In this document: piece after piece, positions 60,470 through 64,000 of the stretch | Position numbering within the stretch: position 1 is the first letter of the stretch | Layout: each line of letters opens with the position of its first letter | The notes under the pieces: model-generated | Told to the model about the DNA's origin: nothing | Database searches by the model: none | What the model saw: only the letters and a program-made list of their open reading frames with translations | Position numbers and translations under genes: made by a program | From: Polytrichum commune | Lineage: Eukaryota; Streptophyta; Polytrichopsida; Polytrichales; Polytrichaceae | DNA length: 64,000 nt | Direction: 5' to 3' | NCBI GenBank assembly: GCA_950295325.1 | Contig: OX485805.1 | Coordinates: 30,119,501 to 30,183,500, forward strand

Positions 60470-61090
60470 AGATGGGTGTATAAAACAGACTTTTCACCAG
60501 GAATTTGAACTGGTCTGAATTGTATTATCTTGAATACCTGCGATCTCTTTTCAATTCTTCCTCTCATGGTTGATGTTGTGGACCTTTGAACTTTTGATGT
60601 ACTGTATTGTGGTTTGTGGAAGGAGTGCAATTTGGATATGTTGGGCATGTTAACTCTCCATGTTGAAATATGGTATTGGTGGAATCAATGCAGTCGTTAT
60701 GTTTCCTGCAGATCAAAACGTTTCTAAGAATGGCTTTGGCTATAAAGCAAACTTCTCACCAGGATTTGAACTGGACTGAATTGTATTATGTTGAACAATT
60801 ATCTTGAACTTGACTGAATTGTATCATGTTCAACAATTATCTGGAACTGGATTGAATTTTACTATCTTGAACAATTATGTTGAGCTGGTCTGAATTGTAT
60901 TATCTGTGAACTCTTTTCAAAGTCATATCCTTTCATGGTTTGGGCGATGTTATGGACATGTAGTCTTGCTGCACCTCATTTTGGTTTGTCGAAGGATTGC
61001 AATTTGAAAAACTAGGGGATGTTCAACTCTTCTATGTTGAGATGTGGCTTGCTTTTATCAATGCAGTGGTAACTTGCCCTGCAGTTTAGC
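60470..61090 (+). repeat. Tandem duplication downstream of dyskerin with nested 38-45-bp repeats
   Basis: Unit 1 is about 60470-60715 and unit 2 about 60738-61090. Shared blocks in order: 'cttttcaccaggaatttgaa', 'ctctcatggttgatgttgtg', 'ttgtggtttgtggaaggagt' and 'tcaatgcagtcg', ending in 'cctgcag'. Inside unit 2 the phrase 'ctggactgaattgtattatg' plus 'ttgaacaattatc' is repeated about four times (60755-60905). Confidence 0.75.
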
Positions 61091-63084
61091 AATTGGTTTT
61101 GATACAACATCTGATGCTGTGTACTATCAATTGTACATGAAGTGGAAAGAGTGGTATGGGTGCTATATGTTTTGCTGAATGTGAATCCTTGGTACTTGGT
61201 CGTGAGCTTGGTTCAGAACGAACTGAAGCCAAATGTTTTAATTACAAAGCACCTGGCAGCATCTTTGATCAATTTTGTTTGTTTTTGTTTGGTAACACTC
61301 CAACTTGGTACAAACACTGAATGTGTATCTGGAATTGCCACATTGGATTAGGAACTAGTTTTGTATTAGTGTACTATCTGGTTGTATTATGATCTTATGT
61401 TGCAACGTTCCTTGAGCTAACACACTTCAAGCTTGGACTGATTTTTGTCCACGTCTACTTTGGTCTACTGAGGCCATAGGCACCACTTTCTTTTTGTTGG
61501 GAGTCCATCAAACAAGTGTCATTCTATATGACACGACGCAAGAGTTTGACAAGTATCACTGATCCAACACAGCACAGCATTAGCGAGGTTTGAATTCTGA
61601 AGATTTATCTGTATGTTAAAATGAGGCATGCATAACTAAAAAGAGTCTGAATCCTGCAATGGACAATTGATCCAAGCAAGATTATATTAAGGCATTTCTT
61701 AATGTATGTGGTGGGCACTGGGCAGTCATGGAACAAATGGCTTACCCTAAGGTTAAGGTCTTAGAAGAACTGATAAGATGTATGCAGATACTGAGTTTCT
61801 CAAAATCAGATGGTTTCAAAATGACAACTTGTAGAGACTTGGATCATTCAAATGGTAAGATGGTAGTTCTTGGTTCCAAAATTTTTCTCCTTGCTTGATG
61901 CCAGACATCTGGAGTCTTGTCACTTGGTAACATCATTGTGAAGTGTTCATACAATCGAGTGAAGTCTTGTCTTGTCATCAGTAACTTGCTCGTTTGAGGC
62001 TGTCCATTGCTGGCTTGATAAGGCTTTCACCAGAGGTTGTGTAGAAACATCCAGTTTTTAGTCTTGCACTTTTGAAAGTATAAGGTATAAGGTTGTTATG
62101 CAGTTACTTCTATAAATTGGACACCTTTATTTGAAGGCCTCTGTAAGTTGTGTACAGATAAAACCTGTATATGGCAATTTATGGGAAGAGCTGGCAGTCA
62201 CTGTAAAATTAGCCGACCACATTTGGCAAAAAACCGGATGAAATTTGAATATGTAGGCCGGATAACCAATGGTAAATTAGAGTGCATAGGAAATTGATCA
62301 GTCCAATGAAACAAATGACGGTGAATTAGCTGCTGGATATCTAGGGAGGTGGAAATTGGCTGGACCCTCGAGGGTATAGGCAATTCTTAGATGGGATTCC
62401 CCAGGGTATAGCCGAGTATGGTTAAGGGTTCGGTGCTCACTCACTTGGCTCCCCCTACCTTGCTCTGCTTACTTGCTTCCTAACTTCCAATTGCTTCTTT
62501 CTTCACTCCTTTTCTCTATCCCATTCTATCTGAGGTTTCTTAGTGTCAGGATGAGTAGTGGCTGTTGAGCAGTGGGCTAATTGGAAGTTGGTAAGTTAAC
62601 ATGTTCAATATGACATTGGATGTTTATGGAAGCCAATGTTCCTGAGCATGTTCTCGAGCTTGTGGAAGATGATGTATTGGATGTAGGCAAGTTAACATTG
62701 TTATAAGTTGTTGAGAAATCCATTATTGTGGGACACTATCTTGGTAGAGTCATGAGCTCCATGATTGTAATGGTTTCTTAATACAATCATAGACCTTCTT
62801 CTTGTTCCTGCATGTTGTGTCTTCCCCCCCCCCCTGTCAAGAGCGTTAGGGTTTCGTGGTTTCTGATTTTGTGAACTTGACACTTCTTAGAGGATGATGC
62901 TTGTATTGGGAAGATCCTCATATGCCACAGATCTTAATCCTATCTCTCTGTTTATGGCACTATCCCCAAGCATGTCACTAGGTGGTGATTGTAACCGAGG
63001 TGTATAAGAAATACTTGTGCACGAGAAAATAGATTAATGGAAAGAAAAAAATGTTCGAACTCTTGCTGGACTGTTCTTTTGCAG
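61091..63084. other. Gene-free stretch
   Basis: About 2 kb with no supported coding exon. A run of 11 C lies at 62824-62834. If the CutA exon downstream belongs to a live gene, its 5' exons should be here, but I could not find the expected YVTVPN-type exon. Confidence 0.4.
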
Positions 63085-63147
63085 GCTCAAAGTTGGCACA
63101 CAACATTATTGAGAACAAGCTTGCAGCGTGTGTCAACCAAATTCTAG
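63085..63147 (+). pseudogene. CUTA: Isolated CutA1-like exon (partial gene or pseudogene)
   Basis: A 63-base exon with a strong acceptor (gttcttttgcag) and a weaker donor (ctag|gtccat). It encodes GSKLAHNIIENKLAACVNQIL, matching the CutA1 segment usually written GKKLAxSIVxEKLAACVNxVPG; Leu replaces the conserved Pro. CutA1 is a small trimeric protein, organelle-targeted in plants, named for divalent-cation tolerance. No preceding YVTVPN exon or following ESVYWW exon is visible, and a satellite array starts 300 bases downstream. Either the gene continues beyond the window with very long introns, or this is a stranded fragment. Confidence 0.5.
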
Positions 63148-63451
63148 GTCCATTTCCTTCAAACTCATATGAGTACCATACGTTAAGGGCAGCTTCGGCA
63201 CAAAATAATTCTAAAAATAGACGCCGAAAATTTTAGAAAATTATTGACATTTTTTGCCGAATATAAAATTAATTAATTTTCAAAATTGCCGAAAAGTAAG
63301 AAATTTTTACTTCTCACTAGAATTTTACTTACACTGGAAGCATATATGAACTCTGAAGGAGAGAAGGTGCTCCTTTTGTAATCAAGCTCACTTACATTAG
63401 TCCACAAAGAATATGGGTTAAGAAGTAGCAAGACTCTAAGTGAGGCTTTTC
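63148..63451. other. Spacer between the CutA-like exon and the satellite
   Basis: AT-rich, with repeated 'gccgaaaa' words and short inverted repeats around 63195-63300. No gene. Confidence 0.4.
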
Positions 63452-64000
63452 AAATGTGTTGTACACAATTTTTTGGAGTCCAATTGAGCATAGAAGATGA
63501 AGTTTTATAGAATTTTGTCCAACTAACAAAAGTTGAGAAATCAAGTAATCTTCCACCCCCAACAAGTTTTGTGTCAAAATAAGTCTTTATGCAAAAGATA
63601 TGGACAAAACATTGCAGCTGTGTAAAGATCAAAAAATTAAAATGCGTTCATAACAGTTTTTCGGAGCTCATTTGTGCATAGAAGATCAACTTTTTTGGAA
63701 ATTTATTGCTCTAAGAAAAGTTTAGAAATCAAGTAATCTTCCACCTCCAACAAGTTTTGTGTCAAAATAAGTCTTTATGCGAAAGATATGGAGAAAACAT
63801 TGCAGCCGTGTAAAGATCAAAAAATTAAAATGCGTTCATAACAGTTTTTCGGAGCTCATTTGTGCATAGAAGATGAAGTTTTATAGAATTTTGTCCAACT
63901 AACAAAAGTTGAGAAATCAAGTAATCTTCCACCCCCAACAAGTTTTGTGTCAAAATAAGTCTTTATGCAAAAGATATGGAGAAAACATTGCAGCCGTGTA
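63452..64000 (+). repeat. Satellite array, 188-bp period, running off the window
   Basis: Units start at 63452, 63640 and 63828 (an exact period of 188). Conserved phrases: 'gcatagaagatgaagtttta', 'aagtaatcttccacccccaa', 'caagttttgtgtcaaaataa' and 'gtctttatgcaaaagatatg'. Units 1 and 3 share a 'gaattttgtccaactaac' version that unit 2 lacks, hinting at a two-unit higher-order repeat of 376 bp. The array is cut by the window edge, so its full size is unknown. Confidence 0.92.

Overview
This is nuclear DNA from a plant. The protein-coding genes have plant-type introns, the DNA is AT-rich, and TTTAGGG-type telomere motifs occur inside introns and promoters. The gene families match land-plant orthologues: a NUDT19-type NADH pyrophosphatase, cytosolic malate dehydrogenase, an intronless CBF5/dyskerin, ALG14 and a CutA exon. 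The retroelement content (LINEs with a C-terminal RNase H) and the protein divergence suggest a non-seed streptophyte (bryophyte, lycophyte or fern) rather than a flowering plant. That placement is an inference, and the species cannot be named from the sequence.

Layout. 1-2736: no gene, GT-rich low-complexity DNA. 2737-8645 (-): NUDT19-like Nudix hydrolase, six exons. 9671-12447 (+): short-chain dehydrogenase/reductase (SDR), four exons, divergent from the Nudix gene across about 1 kb. 13817-15121 (-): F-box protein, with a probable 5' UTR exon near 16.7 kb. 16.8-24.9 kb: gene-poor island of decayed LINEs and terminal-inverted-repeat (TIR) elements. 24966-29938 (-): cytosolic malate dehydrogenase, seven exons. 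30-40 kb: MITEs and unassigned DNA. 40477-41788 (-): small, highly charged Lys/Arg/Ser-rich nuclear-type protein. 43.4-53.4 kb: gene-poor, with a tRNA-like SINE, another LINE relic and an inverted-repeat element. 53436-56452 (+): ALG14. 58546-60222 (+): dyskerin, with telo-boxes upstream. 63085-63147 (+): one CutA1-like exon. 63452 to the right edge: satellite with a 188-bp period.

The genes are unrelated housekeeping functions (NAD(H) turnover, redox metabolism, N-glycosylation, pseudouridylation) and do not form a pathway or cluster.

The most interesting structure is in the introns. Several introns grew by local tandem duplication, and in the SDR and MDH genes the duplicated units carry extra copies of the neighbouring splice site. 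A roughly 350-bp TIR-bounded repeat family has also entered introns of four of the genes; one ALG14 insertion has a related empty site in the same intron. A LINE at 18.04-20.16 kb has the exact geometry of a twin-primed (5'-inverted) insertion. Two MITEs have clean 3-bp TAA/TTA target-site duplications (PIF/Harbinger-like), and a SINE has a 13-bp target-site duplication. I saw no CRISPR array, gene cluster or clearly new enzyme system.

Exon boundaries were read by eye from GT/AG sites, reading-frame continuity and recalled family sequences. None was checked against transcripts or databases.
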